This document shows positions 1-6,409 of a DNA stretch of 7,938 bases, one piece after another; within the stretch, counting starts at the first letter, position 1, and every line of letters starts with the position of its first letter. This DNA is from 70-18 sp041691815 (lineage in GTDB: Bacteria; Pseudomonadota; Alphaproteobacteria; Acetobacterales; Acetobacteraceae), in contig JBEPTZ010000168.1 in assembly GCA_041691815.1 (NCBI GenBank), positions 1-7,938 of the forward strand. The letters run 5' to 3'. Under the pieces are notes generated by a model, which worked only from the letters and a program-made list of their open reading frames with translations, was not told where the DNA came from and did no database searches. The translations under genes were made by a program, and so were the position numbers.

Positions 1-2650
1 GCCCCTCCGGCACCCGCCCCGGCGTGTAGTCGAGCGCCTCATAGAACCCGAACCGGCCTGTTGCGCCGGCGGCCGCAAGTCGGGTGAGGTTCTCGATGGC
101 CGCGTGTGGACCGACCATCGCGGCGAGCACCGTCGCGTAGGGTGCAACCACGAATTCGTCCTCGAGACCGGTTTTGAAACCAAGATCCGGCACGCCGAAG
201 TTCGAATACTGGTAGGTATATTCCAGATCGCGCACGTTATAGGCGGACTCTGACGCGCCCCACGGGATACCGCGCATCTTGCCGAACTCGATCTGCCGGC
301 GCACCGCCAGCCGGTTGGACTGGTCCAGCAGGCTTCCGGCCGGCGCCCGCATCACCAGCGCCGGCATCAGGTATTCGAACATCGAACCCGACCAGGACAC
401 CAGCGCGGCGCCGTCGTCGACCGGCGTCACGCCGCGGCCAAGGCGGAACCAATCGCGCGCCGGAACATCACCCTTGGCGATCGCAACAAAGCAGGCCAGA
501 CGCGCTTCCGAGGCGAGCAGATCGTAGCAATTGGCATCCAGGCTATCTTCTGCGACCAGGAACCCGATCGAGAGCAGTTTGCGCTCGTCGTCGCGCAGGA
601 AATCGAACTCCATCGCCAGGGCCATGCCGCGGGCCGTTCGTTCCAGGGTTATAAGTCGCTGGTTCACGGCGCCGCGCGCTTCATCGAAGTCGAGGCGGTG
701 GCTCTCGGTGGTGCTGCCGATTGCGTCGGTCCAGAACACCACGTCAGCGGTGGCGTCCGCCCCATGCACGACCGCAAGTTCACCGGCCAGCGCGATCGCG
801 GCGCGGATCTGCGGGTCCAGCCCGGGCCAAAGCGCCACCCCAGCGGCGGGGCTGGCCTGCTGGAGGCTGATGCGTTCTGCGAGCTCCTGCAAGGCCGCCT
901 GCAACACTGCTCCGGCTGCCGGCCTGCTCGCTCGCAGCTGGGCCAACGCGTCCAGCGCAAGGTTCACTGTGTCGGTCAGCCCGGCGAAATTGCTGGCGCC
1001 GCTGGTGCGATGGCGCCAGCCCTGACAGGCGCCGACCAGTGCCAGCAGATGGCCAGCCAGGTTGCCGCTGTCGACCGTGGAAACGTATTTCGGCTCGAGC
1101 GGACGCAGGTCATCGGTGGCATACCAATTGAAGAAGTGGCCGCGGAACTGCTGCATGCCGGCCAAGGTCGCCATCGTCGCCTCGAGCCGCCCGACGGCAT
1201 CGGCGAGGCCGATCCAGCCAAAATCATGTGCGTTGGCGACGCACAGCAGATAGAGCCCGATATTGGTGGGTGAGGTGCGCCGGGCGATAACCGGCGCCGG
1301 GTCTTCCTGGAAATTGTCGGGGGGCAGCATATGGTCGGCCGGCGTCACGAACGTCTCAAAAAAACGCCATGTGCGGCGGGCAATCTGACGGAGTGCGTGC
1401 AGGTCGGCGGCGCGGGCGGCCTGCACCGGTGAACAGCGGCTCGCCCACCAGGCGACCGCGGGCGAGGCAATCCAGAGTGCGGCGAACGGCGTCGCCACCA
1501 GCCAGACAAACGGCTGCCCGGCAACCGCGAACCCGCCGGCGAGCAGCCCGATCACCGGCGCCCCGGCCATCTTGCGGTAGTGGCCGGCTACCGACAGGTT
1601 CGGCCCGGCCCCGGCCTGCGCCGCCGTCAGCCATTGGAGCAGCCTGCGACGTGAGGCGAGCCGGTTCAACGTTCGCAGCGCGGCGTCGCCCATCAGCACC
1701 GCCTGGTGAGCCATGAAGATGACGAGCAGCGCCGTCAGCAGCGCCGCGTGGCGCAGCCCGAGGCGGAGCCAGCGGAGATGGCTCCGCAGCGTCGTCCGCC
1801 CGCGCCGCGAGGTCGCATCACCCATCAGGGGAAGCAGCGGCGGAAAAGCGATAGTCGCCAGCACGAACCCGGTCCAGCCCAACGCCGGGCCGAGCGGCAG
1901 CAGCCAGCCGGCCAGCAGCGCCACGACAGCCGCCGGCGCGGAGAGCGTACGGCGCAGATTGTCGAGCATCTTCCAGCGCCCGATTGCCGGCAGCCTCGCC
2001 GCCGCCGCCCCACCGCCACCAGGCCCACGTCGCCATGCAATGATCCACGGCAGCAATTGCCAATCGCCACGCGCCCAGCGGTGCTGCCGCAGCGCCGCCA
2101 CGGTATAGAAAGCGGGAAACTCCTCGACCACTTCGATATCGGAGGCGAGCCCGGCACGCGCGAACACGCCTTCGAACAGATCGTGGCTCAGCAGCGTCGA
2201 CTCGGGCACCCGCCCCGCCAGTGCCGCCTCGAACGCATCGATGTCATAGATGCCCTTGCCGGCAAACGATCCTTCACCGAACAGATCCTGGTAGACGTCC
2301 GAGACCGCCCCGGCATAGGCGTCGATGCCGTCCATGCTCGAGAACACGCGTTGGAACAGCGAACTGGCCTGCCCGGTGGGCAGCGACGGCGTAACCCGCG
2401 GCTGCAACACAGCATAACCTTCGACGACGCGGCCCAGCAGCGGGTCGATGCGGGGCGCGTTCAATGGATGCGCCATCTTGCCGACCAGGCGCCGCACCGT
2501 GTCGCGCGGCAGGCGCGTGTCGGAGTCCAGCGTGATGACGTAGCGCACCCCGGCCGGCAACGGGCGATGGGGCAGGAAGGTGGTATCGGTCGCGCCGCGC
2601 AGCAGGCGGTTCAGTTCATGCAGCTTGCCGCGCTTGCGCTCCCAACCCAT
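1..2650 (-). CDS. ndvB: Cyclic beta-1,2-glucan synthase, continuation after amber codon (rest of GT module, membrane segments, glycoamylase-like domain); 3' end beyond window
   Basis: This is the same reading frame as the N-terminal half at 2660-4399, resumed after the TAG. It is open without a stop to the left edge (886 codons after the TAG; the first ATG is at 2650-2648). Directly after the TAG it reads WMGWERKRGKLHELNRLLRG, a hallmark of the NdvB/ChvB family. Numbering from the GTG at 4399, an acidic DSDT motif at 625-628 and RQHRW followed by ARGDWQL at about 771 complete the inverting glycosyltransferase (GT84/GT2-like) core. Hydrophobic stretches follow at roughly 819-858, 884-903 and 945-984, consistent with inner-membrane spans. 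From about 1004 onward the sequence matches the glycoamylase-like domain: RTSPTNIGLYLL, FFNWYATDDLRPLEPKYVS near 1048-1140 nt, SWSGSMFEYLMPAL near 360-405 nt, and FGFYEALDYTPGRVPEG at the edge. The GH94 module that sets ring size should lie beyond the window. Known role: UDP-glucose-dependent synthesis of periplasmic cyclic glucan. As a separate polypeptide this half would lack the start of the GT domain, so its function is doubtful. Confidence 0.88.
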   Translation of the reverse strand, partial: MGWERKRGKLHELNRLLRGATDTTFLPHRPLPAGVRYVITLDSDTRLPRDTVRRLVGKMAHPLNAPRIDPLLGRVVEGYAVLQPRVTPSLPTGQASSLFQRVFSSMDGIDAYAGAVSDVYQDLFGEGSFAGKGIYDIDAFEAALAGRVPESTLLSHDLFEGVFARAGLASDIEVVEEFPAFYTVAALRQHRWARGDWQLLPWIIAWRRGPGGGGAAAARLPAIGRWKMLDNLRRTLSAPAAVVALLAGWLLPLGPALGWTGFVLATIAFPPLLPLMGDATSRRGRTTLRSHLRWLRLGLRHAALLTALLVIFMAHQAVLMGDAALRTLNRLASRRRLLQWLTAAQAGAGPNLSVAGHYRKMAGAPVIGLLAGGFAVAGQPFVWLVATPFAALWIASPAVAWWASRCSPVQAARAADLHALRQIARRTWRFFETFVTPADHMLPPDNFQEDPAPVIARRTSPTNIGLYLLCVANAHDFGWIGLADAVGRLEATMATLAGMQQFRGHFFNWYATDDLRPLEPKYVSTVDSGNLAGHLLALVGACQGWRHRTSGASNFAGLTDTVNLALDALAQLRASRPAAGAVLQAALQELAERISLQQASPAAGVALWPGLDPQIRAAIALAGELAVVHGADATADVVFWTDAIGSTTESHRLDFDEARGAVNQRLITLERTARGMALAMEFDFLRDDERKLLSIGFLVAEDSLDANCYDLLASEARLACFVAIAKGDVPARDWFRLGRGVTPVDDGAALVSWSGSMFEYLMPALVMRAPAGSLLDQSNRLAVRRQIEFGKMRGIPWGASESAYNVRDLEYTYQYSNFGVPDLGFKTGLEDEFVVAPYATVLAAMVGPHAAIENLTRLAAAGATGRFGFYEALDYTPGRVPEG

Positions 2651-2659
2651 CCAGCAGGC

Positions 2660-2662
2660 CTA
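2660..2662 (-). other. In-frame amber (TAG) codon interrupting the glucan synthase frame
   Basis: On the minus strand the codons read TGG AAT GCC GGT TAG GCC TGC TGG ATG GGT TGG, giving WNAG-stop-ACWMGW. Both flanks belong to one conserved block of the NdvB family, and relatives usually carry a Gln or Glu here (from memory). One base change from CAG or GAG would explain it. No frameshift is involved: the frame is identical on both sides. It falls at codon 580, between the acidic SDW motif and the DSDT motif of the glycosyltransferase. A nonsense mutation, a base-call error and programmed readthrough all remain possible. Confidence 0.9.
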
Positions 2663-4399
2663 ACCGGCATTCCACACCCGGCGACGGTGCAGCACGAAAA
2701 AGCGGTCGCCGGCTGGCGATGCGCCATGGCGCTGGTTGAGTTGCTCGATGCCGCGCCTGGCCGCTTCCAGCAACGCCTCGTCGTCATCGGCGTGCTCGGT
2801 CGGGCTGTCCGTCCAGTCCGAGAGCAGGGCGAACTGCAGTTCGCCATCGGGACTCGCGAGGTGATGGATCTCGAGCCGAGCGACCAGTTCATCGACCGCG
2901 CGCAGCGAGGTAAGCAGGATCGGCACCGCGACCATCGTGCGGAGCGGCGCAGCAATTCCGGCTGGGAGTTCAAGCGCCGGCAGCGGCGTGGCGCCGAATG
3001 CCCACATGGAAAAGCGGTTGATGCAGGCGACAGCCGCGTCGGAGGCCGGCACAAAACCGGCGCACCCGAGCAGCAGCAGCCACCAGCCGCCAACCGACAT
3101 TGCGGCGAGCAATCCGAGCGGGCCGGCCAGGAACAGTGCGCTGACGGTCACCACACCGGCGGCATAGCCGGTCAGGCCGAGCGCCCGGCCGACCCGGGCC
3201 ACCCGCGCGCGCAAGGGCGGCCGAAAGCCGATCGCCACCTCGAATGATCGGCGGCCGCCGGCGAGAAGATAGTAGCCGGGATCACAGTGGCGATCAGTCG
3301 CGCTGCGGGTGATGGCCGCATCGGTGGCAGCCGCCACGGCGCGACGAGCGACCTCGATCTCGCCGAGCGGTGAGTATCGCGCTAATTGTTCGATCGCGGT
3401 GCGATACAGGTTTCGGGTGGTGAAATCCATTTCGCGGAAACGACCGGTTTGCTCCAGTACACGATCGACGGGGCAGACGGTCTCGAAGACATCGTTCCAG
3501 TCGAGCGCGGCCGCCATGCGCAGGCTGGTGATGATGTTGCGGATCGTGGCATTGAAGGTGCCCTGCTGCTGCAGTTCGTCGCCGACCACGCCCTCGATCC
3601 GGGCACCGCGTTCGGCCAGATGCGCGTTGAGCCAGGCGAGCGCCGGCTCGGCCCCTGAGTCGCGCCCGCGCAAGCGGTGCGCGAGTTGCGCGGCAAAGGC
3701 ACCCGGCGACGGCGTCGGCCGAAACGATGCGCTGACCGTACTCCAAGCTGTTGCGACCTGGCTGTTATGGCCCAGCAGCCGGTCGGCCAGCCCGTCCGCG
3801 ATCTCCCGGGCCGCACTGTTGTCGACGATCACCGCGGCGACCCGTCGGAGGTTCTCGATCAGCACGATCCTGAGCGTGATCGGCACCGCCCACAACTCAC
3901 CGATCGTCAGCGTCTCGACGTCCTGATAGGCGAGCAGATAACGGCGTAATGTACTAGGTTCGATATGGCTGTCGGTATGGGCCACCAGCGACCACATGGC
4001 GCCGAATACCCGGGGGAGCCCGATCAGCGGACCATCCGCGAGCTTCGGCAGTTGCGCATAGTAGCTGGGCGGCAGGTCGATGCCGATCTCATGGATCTGC
4101 ATCTCGACCAGATGATAGTTGTCGATCAGCCATTCGCCGGCTGGGGTGAGTTCCCGAGGGCCGTCACTTTCGGGTGCGAGGGCGCGACTGGCGGCAAGCA
4201 GAAAGGCCGCGTTCGCCGCCAGCCGGTCGGACAGGCCGCGGCCGCGCGCCCGCTTCGCCGCGATCGGCTGCGCGGCAGCGAGGCTCCGTGCGTGCTCCTC
4301 AAGCCGCTCGATCCCGAACGACTCGCTGCGGATCGGCAGGCGGTCCTGCCACAGCGGCGAAGCGCCGGCGTTGCGCAGGCTGTGGTGCAAGCCCACCAC
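2660..4399 (-). CDS. ndvB: Cyclic beta-1,2-glucan synthase, N-terminal part, ended by an in-frame amber codon
   Basis: This frame encodes 579 residues from a GTG start and then meets TAG inside a conserved block. The start is the first plausible one in frame: upstream codons back past 4450 contain no ATG or GTG, and an AAGGCGG-like sequence lies just before it. The family-typical N-terminus reads PLWQDRLPIRSESFGIERLEEHA (residues 15-37). It is followed by a soluble region with LIDNYHLVEMQIHEIGIDLPPSYY at 91-114 and ERGARIEGVVGDELQQQGTFNATIRNIITSLR at 263-294. Two hydrophobic spans at about 408-428 and 430-450 suggest inner-membrane anchoring. The glycosyltransferase fold starts near 487 (RTMVAVPILLTS), with an acidic ALLSDWTD at 525-531. 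Intact NdvB/ChvB proteins are about 2,800 residues, so this piece is only a fifth of one and holds half a GT domain. Alone it should be inactive. It starts 11 bases after a small upstream ORF ends, suggesting coupled translation. The family identity is clear; whether the product is ever made full-length is not. Confidence 0.9.
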   Translation of the reverse strand: MVGLHHSLRNAGASPLWQDRLPIRSESFGIERLEEHARSLAAAQPIAAKRARGRGLSDRLAANAAFLLAASRALAPESDGPRELTPAGEWLIDNYHLVEMQIHEIGIDLPPSYYAQLPKLADGPLIGLPRVFGAMWSLVAHTDSHIEPSTLRRYLLAYQDVETLTIGELWAVPITLRIVLIENLRRVAAVIVDNSAAREIADGLADRLLGHNSQVATAWSTVSASFRPTPSPGAFAAQLAHRLRGRDSGAEPALAWLNAHLAERGARIEGVVGDELQQQGTFNATIRNIITSLRMAAALDWNDVFETVCPVDRVLEQTGRFREMDFTTRNLYRTAIEQLARYSPLGEIEVARRAVAAATDAAITRSATDRHCDPGYYLLAGGRRSFEVAIGFRPPLRARVARVGRALGLTGYAAGVVTVSALFLAGPLGLLAAMSVGGWWLLLLGCAGFVPASDAAVACINRFSMWAFGATPLPALELPAGIAAPLRTMVAVPILLTSLRAVDELVARLEIHHLASPDGELQFALLSDWTDSPTEHADDDEALLEAARRGIEQLNQRHGASPAGDRFFVLHRRRVWNAG

Positions 4400-4410
4400 T
4401 GCGCCCGCCT

Positions 4411-4635
4411 TCAGCGACGAAACAGGCTGCGGCGATAGGTGGGAGCAGTTGGGAAAGCCTGGAGATGTCTCGGTACGCCGCCGCCGTTGGCAACGTCTGC
4501 GGCGCCCTGGCCAGGACGGGAGAAGTCTTCTGGGGTCGGGTTCAGCTCCAACTTGCCGGCCTGGCGTGCATCCTGCTCGGCGGTGTCGCCAGCGCCAGGC
4601 ACCCCAGCCTGCAGAACATCATAACGATTGATCAT
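4411..4635 (-). CDS. Small hypothetical protein (74 aa), unrecognised
   Basis: I do not recognise this protein. The ATG at 4635-4633 has a strong GAGGAGG ribosome binding site five bases upstream, which decides the start over a GTG at 4662 further out. The product begins MINRYDVLQAGVPGAGD and has a polar, Gly/Ala/Pro-rich middle with LELNPTPEDF at 30-39. It ends in a basic tail, YRRSLFRR. There is no signal peptide, membrane span or cysteine, and it looks largely disordered. It lies 120 bp after the phosphatase gene and its TGA ends 11 bases before the GTG of the glucan synthase. It could be a real accessory protein or a leader ORF whose translation drives ndvB initiation. The good ribosome binding site favours real translation; function is unknown. 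Confidence 0.6.
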   Translation of the reverse strand: MINRYDVLQAGVPGAGDTAEQDARQAGKLELNPTPEDFSRPGQGAADVANGGGVPRHLQAFPTAPTYRRSLFRR

Positions 4636-4755
4636 AGTGGCCTCCTCATGGCTCGTCCACACCCGAAGATGGGGTCGCCACGCCTCGGCCGGCAGGTTCG
4701 GATTCTACTCAGCGGCCACCGGCTGGGCGCGCCGGGCAAATGCCATCCCGCCCCG
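4636..4755 (-). other. Intergenic gap between the phosphatase gene and the small ORF
   Basis: This is the only gap of any size between genes. It holds the ribosome binding site noted separately. Only short imperfect palindromes are visible, such as ACCC-loop-GGGT near 4662-4676 and CCGG-loop-CCGG near 4720-4736, and no T-tract follows either. I see no convincing terminator and no clear -35/-10 pair. A promoter for the small ORF plus ndvB could lie here, since the gap separates the metabolic trio from the glucan synthase, but the sequence alone does not show one. Confidence 0.4.
4641..4647 (-). promoter_or_regulatory. Strong ribosome binding site for the 74-aa ORF
   Basis: The minus strand reads GAGGAGG, then CCACT, then ATG. 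This near-perfect match to the anti-Shine-Dalgarno sequence at a five-base spacing is the best ribosome binding site visible in the window. It supports the ATG at 4635 as a genuine start. Confidence 0.75.
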
Positions 4756-5364
4756 TCATGGCCTGACATTCCATTGCGAGATCACCCTCAGCCCAGGGTC
4801 GTGCGGGTTGAAGCTGAGAATGCTCAACGATGCCGTTCCAAGCTGAAGATGCTCGCCTTCCATCACTGGCAGCCCGATCCAGCGCGCCGCCAGGCTGCAG
4901 CCGAACTCGCCGTGCGAGAACAGCGCGACATTGCCGCTCAGCCCGCAGAGCCGGCCAATCAGGCGGTCAGCGCGCTCCGCGACGTCGGCGGGGCTCTCGC
5001 CACCCGGACAGCCATCGCGATAGCAGCTCCAACCCGGCTGGTGCTTGCGTATCTCGTCGGAGGTCTTACCTTCGTACTGTCCATAGTCCCACTCGGCCAG
5101 ATCCGCTTCGACTTCAACCGCCATCCGGCCCGGGCCGGCCATCTCGCAGGTTTGTCTCGCCCGCAGCGCCGGGCTGGTGAATACATGGCTGAAGCAGATC
5201 GCGCTCAGCAGCGGCCCGAGCGAGCGGGCCTCCGCCTCGCCGCGCGTGGTCAGCGGCATATCGGTGCGTCCGGTGTGCCGGCCGGACAGAGACCACGCGG
5301 TCTCACCGTGCCGGATCAGATGGAGCCGGAGGCCCTGGTCGACGGCCACCAGGCGCTCGTTCAT
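4756..5364 (-). CDS. Histidine phosphatase family protein, possibly a sugar-bisphosphatase (Shb17-like)
   Basis: This 202-residue protein of the phosphoglycerate mutase/histidine phosphatase superfamily is probably cytosolic, with no signal peptide or membrane span. The phosphate pocket is complete: RHGET at 18-22 with catalytic His19, Arg68 in FTSPALRARQT, Glu91 in EWDYGQYEG (91-99), and His151 in SHGEF. The pattern RHGET-AWSLSGRHTGRTDMPLT, then FTSPxLRARQT, EWxYGxYEG and RDGCPGGES resembles, as I remember it, yeast Shb17, a sedoheptulose-1,7-bisphosphatase. It does not look like a canonical phosphoglycerate mutase. The ATG at 5364 sits four bases after the aldolase TGA with no clear Shine-Dalgarno sequence, so it probably depends on coupling to the aldolase gene. 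A GTG at 5532 in the same frame would add a Pro/Arg-rich extension overlapping the aldolase gene, and I reject it. The superfamily is certain; the substrate is inferred from motifs and neighbours. Alternatives are a fructose-2,6-bisphosphatase/CobC-like or general sugar-phosphate phosphatase. Confidence 0.9.
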   Translation of the reverse strand: MNERLVAVDQGLRLHLIRHGETAWSLSGRHTGRTDMPLTTRGEAEARSLGPLLSAICFSHVFTSPALRARQTCEMAGPGRMAVEVEADLAEWDYGQYEGKTSDEIRKHQPGWSCYRDGCPGGESPADVAERADRLIGRLCGLSGNVALFSHGEFGCSLAARWIGLPVMEGEHLQLGTASLSILSFNPHDPGLRVISQWNVRP

Positions 5365-5368
5365 CGGT

Positions 5369-6409
5369 TCACGAGACCAGCCGGGGGGCGGGTTCGTGTT
5401 CCATGGCGGCTTCATATTTGCCATGCAGAGCCGCATGGTTGCAGCGCGCGCGGTGCAGCAACGCGTGTTGTGCGTCCGCGACGTTGGCGTCCTCGCCGCC
5501 CCAGATGCTGAGGGCCGGCTGCTGGAGTGCACGCGCGAAGGAGAACACCAGCGGCCATGGCAGCCGACCGCCCGACGCGGCAGAGGAATTCATCGCGTTC
5601 AACCGGGCGGTGGCACATTCGCCCGGCTGCCCGCCTGACAGGAAGGCAATCCCGGCGACGGCGGCGGGCACATTCCGCCGCAGGCACCGCACCGTCGCCA
5701 CCGCCTCGATCGAATCCTGCTCCACGCAGGCCAGGCCCGGCAACACCATATTCGGCTTGAGAATCAATTCCTCGAGAACCACCGCCTGCGCGCGCAGTTC
5801 GTCGAACAGGACCCCCAGCACCTCGCCGGTCACCTCCTCGCACCGCGCCATCGTGTGCGCGCCCGCCATCAGCACCTCCGGTTCCACAATCGGCACGATC
5901 CCGGCCTCCTGGCAGAGTGCCGCGTAGCGCGCCAGCGCGTGCGCGTTGGCGCTGATGCACGCGCGGCTGGGCTGCATATCCGCCAATCCAATCACCGCCC
6001 GCCACTTGGCGAACCGTGCGCCGCTGGCAGCATACTCCGCGAGGCGCGCCCGTAGCCCGTCCAAACCCTCGGTGATCAGCTCGCCGGGATGCAGCGCCAT
6101 ATTCTTCGCGCCGAGGTCGACCTTGATGCCAGGGATGATGCCGGCGCCGATCAGCCGTTCGACGAGCAACGCGCCGTTGCGGTCGCGCAGGAGTATCGTC
6201 TCGTCGAACAATATCGCGCCGCTGATATAATCACCCAGGCCCGGCGTGGTCACCAGCAACTCACGGTAGGCGCGCCGGAGTTCGACAGTCTGCGGAATAC
6301 CGACCGCAGCAAAACGCTTGTCGCAGGTCGGGGTGCTCTCATCCATCGCCAGCAGCCCCTTGCCGGCGCCGACCAGCGCCCGGGCCGTCTCGGCAAGCGA
6401 GAGCGTCAT
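5369..6409 (-). CDS. fba: Class I fructose-bisphosphate aldolase
   Basis: The enzyme interconverts fructose-1,6-bisphosphate with dihydroxyacetone phosphate and glyceraldehyde-3-phosphate through a lysine Schiff base, without metal. The 346-residue length is normal for the family. From the ATG at 6409 the active-site residues are: Asp23 in LLAMDEST, Lys96 in GIKVDLG, Lys135 in FAKWRAV, Glu176 in IVEPEVL, the Schiff-base Lys218 in LILKPNMVLPG, and Ser258 in FLSGGQ. These correspond to the rabbit muscle aldolase catalytic set. The chosen ATG overlaps the phosphoketolase TGA as ATGA, typical of coupled translation. An ATG at 6424 would add five residues and cannot be excluded. The downstream phosphatase starts four bases after this stop. 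Next to phosphoketolase, the enzyme may also condense erythrose-4-phosphate with dihydroxyacetone phosphate to sedoheptulose-1,7-bisphosphate, a known side activity of aldolases. The product lacks the rabbit enzyme's C-terminal tyrosine, as expected for bacterial members. Confidence 0.96.
   Translation of the reverse strand: MTLSLAETARALVGAGKGLLAMDESTPTCDKRFAAVGIPQTVELRRAYRELLVTTPGLGDYISGAILFDETILLRDRNGALLVERLIGAGIIPGIKVDLGAKNMALHPGELITEGLDGLRARLAEYAASGARFAKWRAVIGLADMQPSRACISANAHALARYAALCQEAGIVPIVEPEVLMAGAHTMARCEEVTGEVLGVLFDELRAQAVVLEELILKPNMVLPGLACVEQDSIEAVATVRCLRRNVPAAVAGIAFLSGGQPGECATARLNAMNSSAASGGRLPWPLVFSFARALQQPALSIWGGEDANVADAQHALLHRARCNHAALHGKYEAAMEHEPAPRLVS

Noticed and set aside
1358..1364. 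Run of seven T (minus strand) inside the ndvB-like frame, a possible slippage site
   Set aside because: The frame and family motifs match on both sides (RRTWRFFETFVTPADHM), so no frameshift is indicated.
3068..3080. CAG repeat run
   Set aside because: It encodes a Leu stretch (minus-strand CTG) in a predicted membrane span of the glucan synthase. It is too short to be a meaningful repeat.
1706..3247. Long plus-strand ORF (513 codons) opposite the glucan synthase gene
   Set aside because: It is rich in Arg, Gln and Pro with no recognisable domain, and lies antisense to clear ndvB coding sequence. Long antisense frames are expected in GC-rich genes.
4636..4662. Longer start for the small ORF at GTG 4662
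   Set aside because: The extension would cover the strong GAGGAGG site that serves the ATG at 4635.
4660..4740. Candidate hairpins as a terminator after the phosphatase gene
   Set aside because: Stems are about four base pairs and no U-tract follows, so such structures are expected by chance at this GC content.
4174..5511. Plus-strand ORF (445 codons) spanning the glucan synthase start, small ORF and phosphatase gene
   Set aside because: It is antisense to three minus-strand genes with good family or ribosome-binding-site evidence, and has low-complexity Arg/Ala/Pro composition and no motif.
5365..5532. N-terminal extension of the phosphatase to a GTG at 5532
   Set aside because: The extra 56 residues overlap the aldolase gene in another frame and have shadow-like composition. 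The family core begins just after the ATG at 5364.
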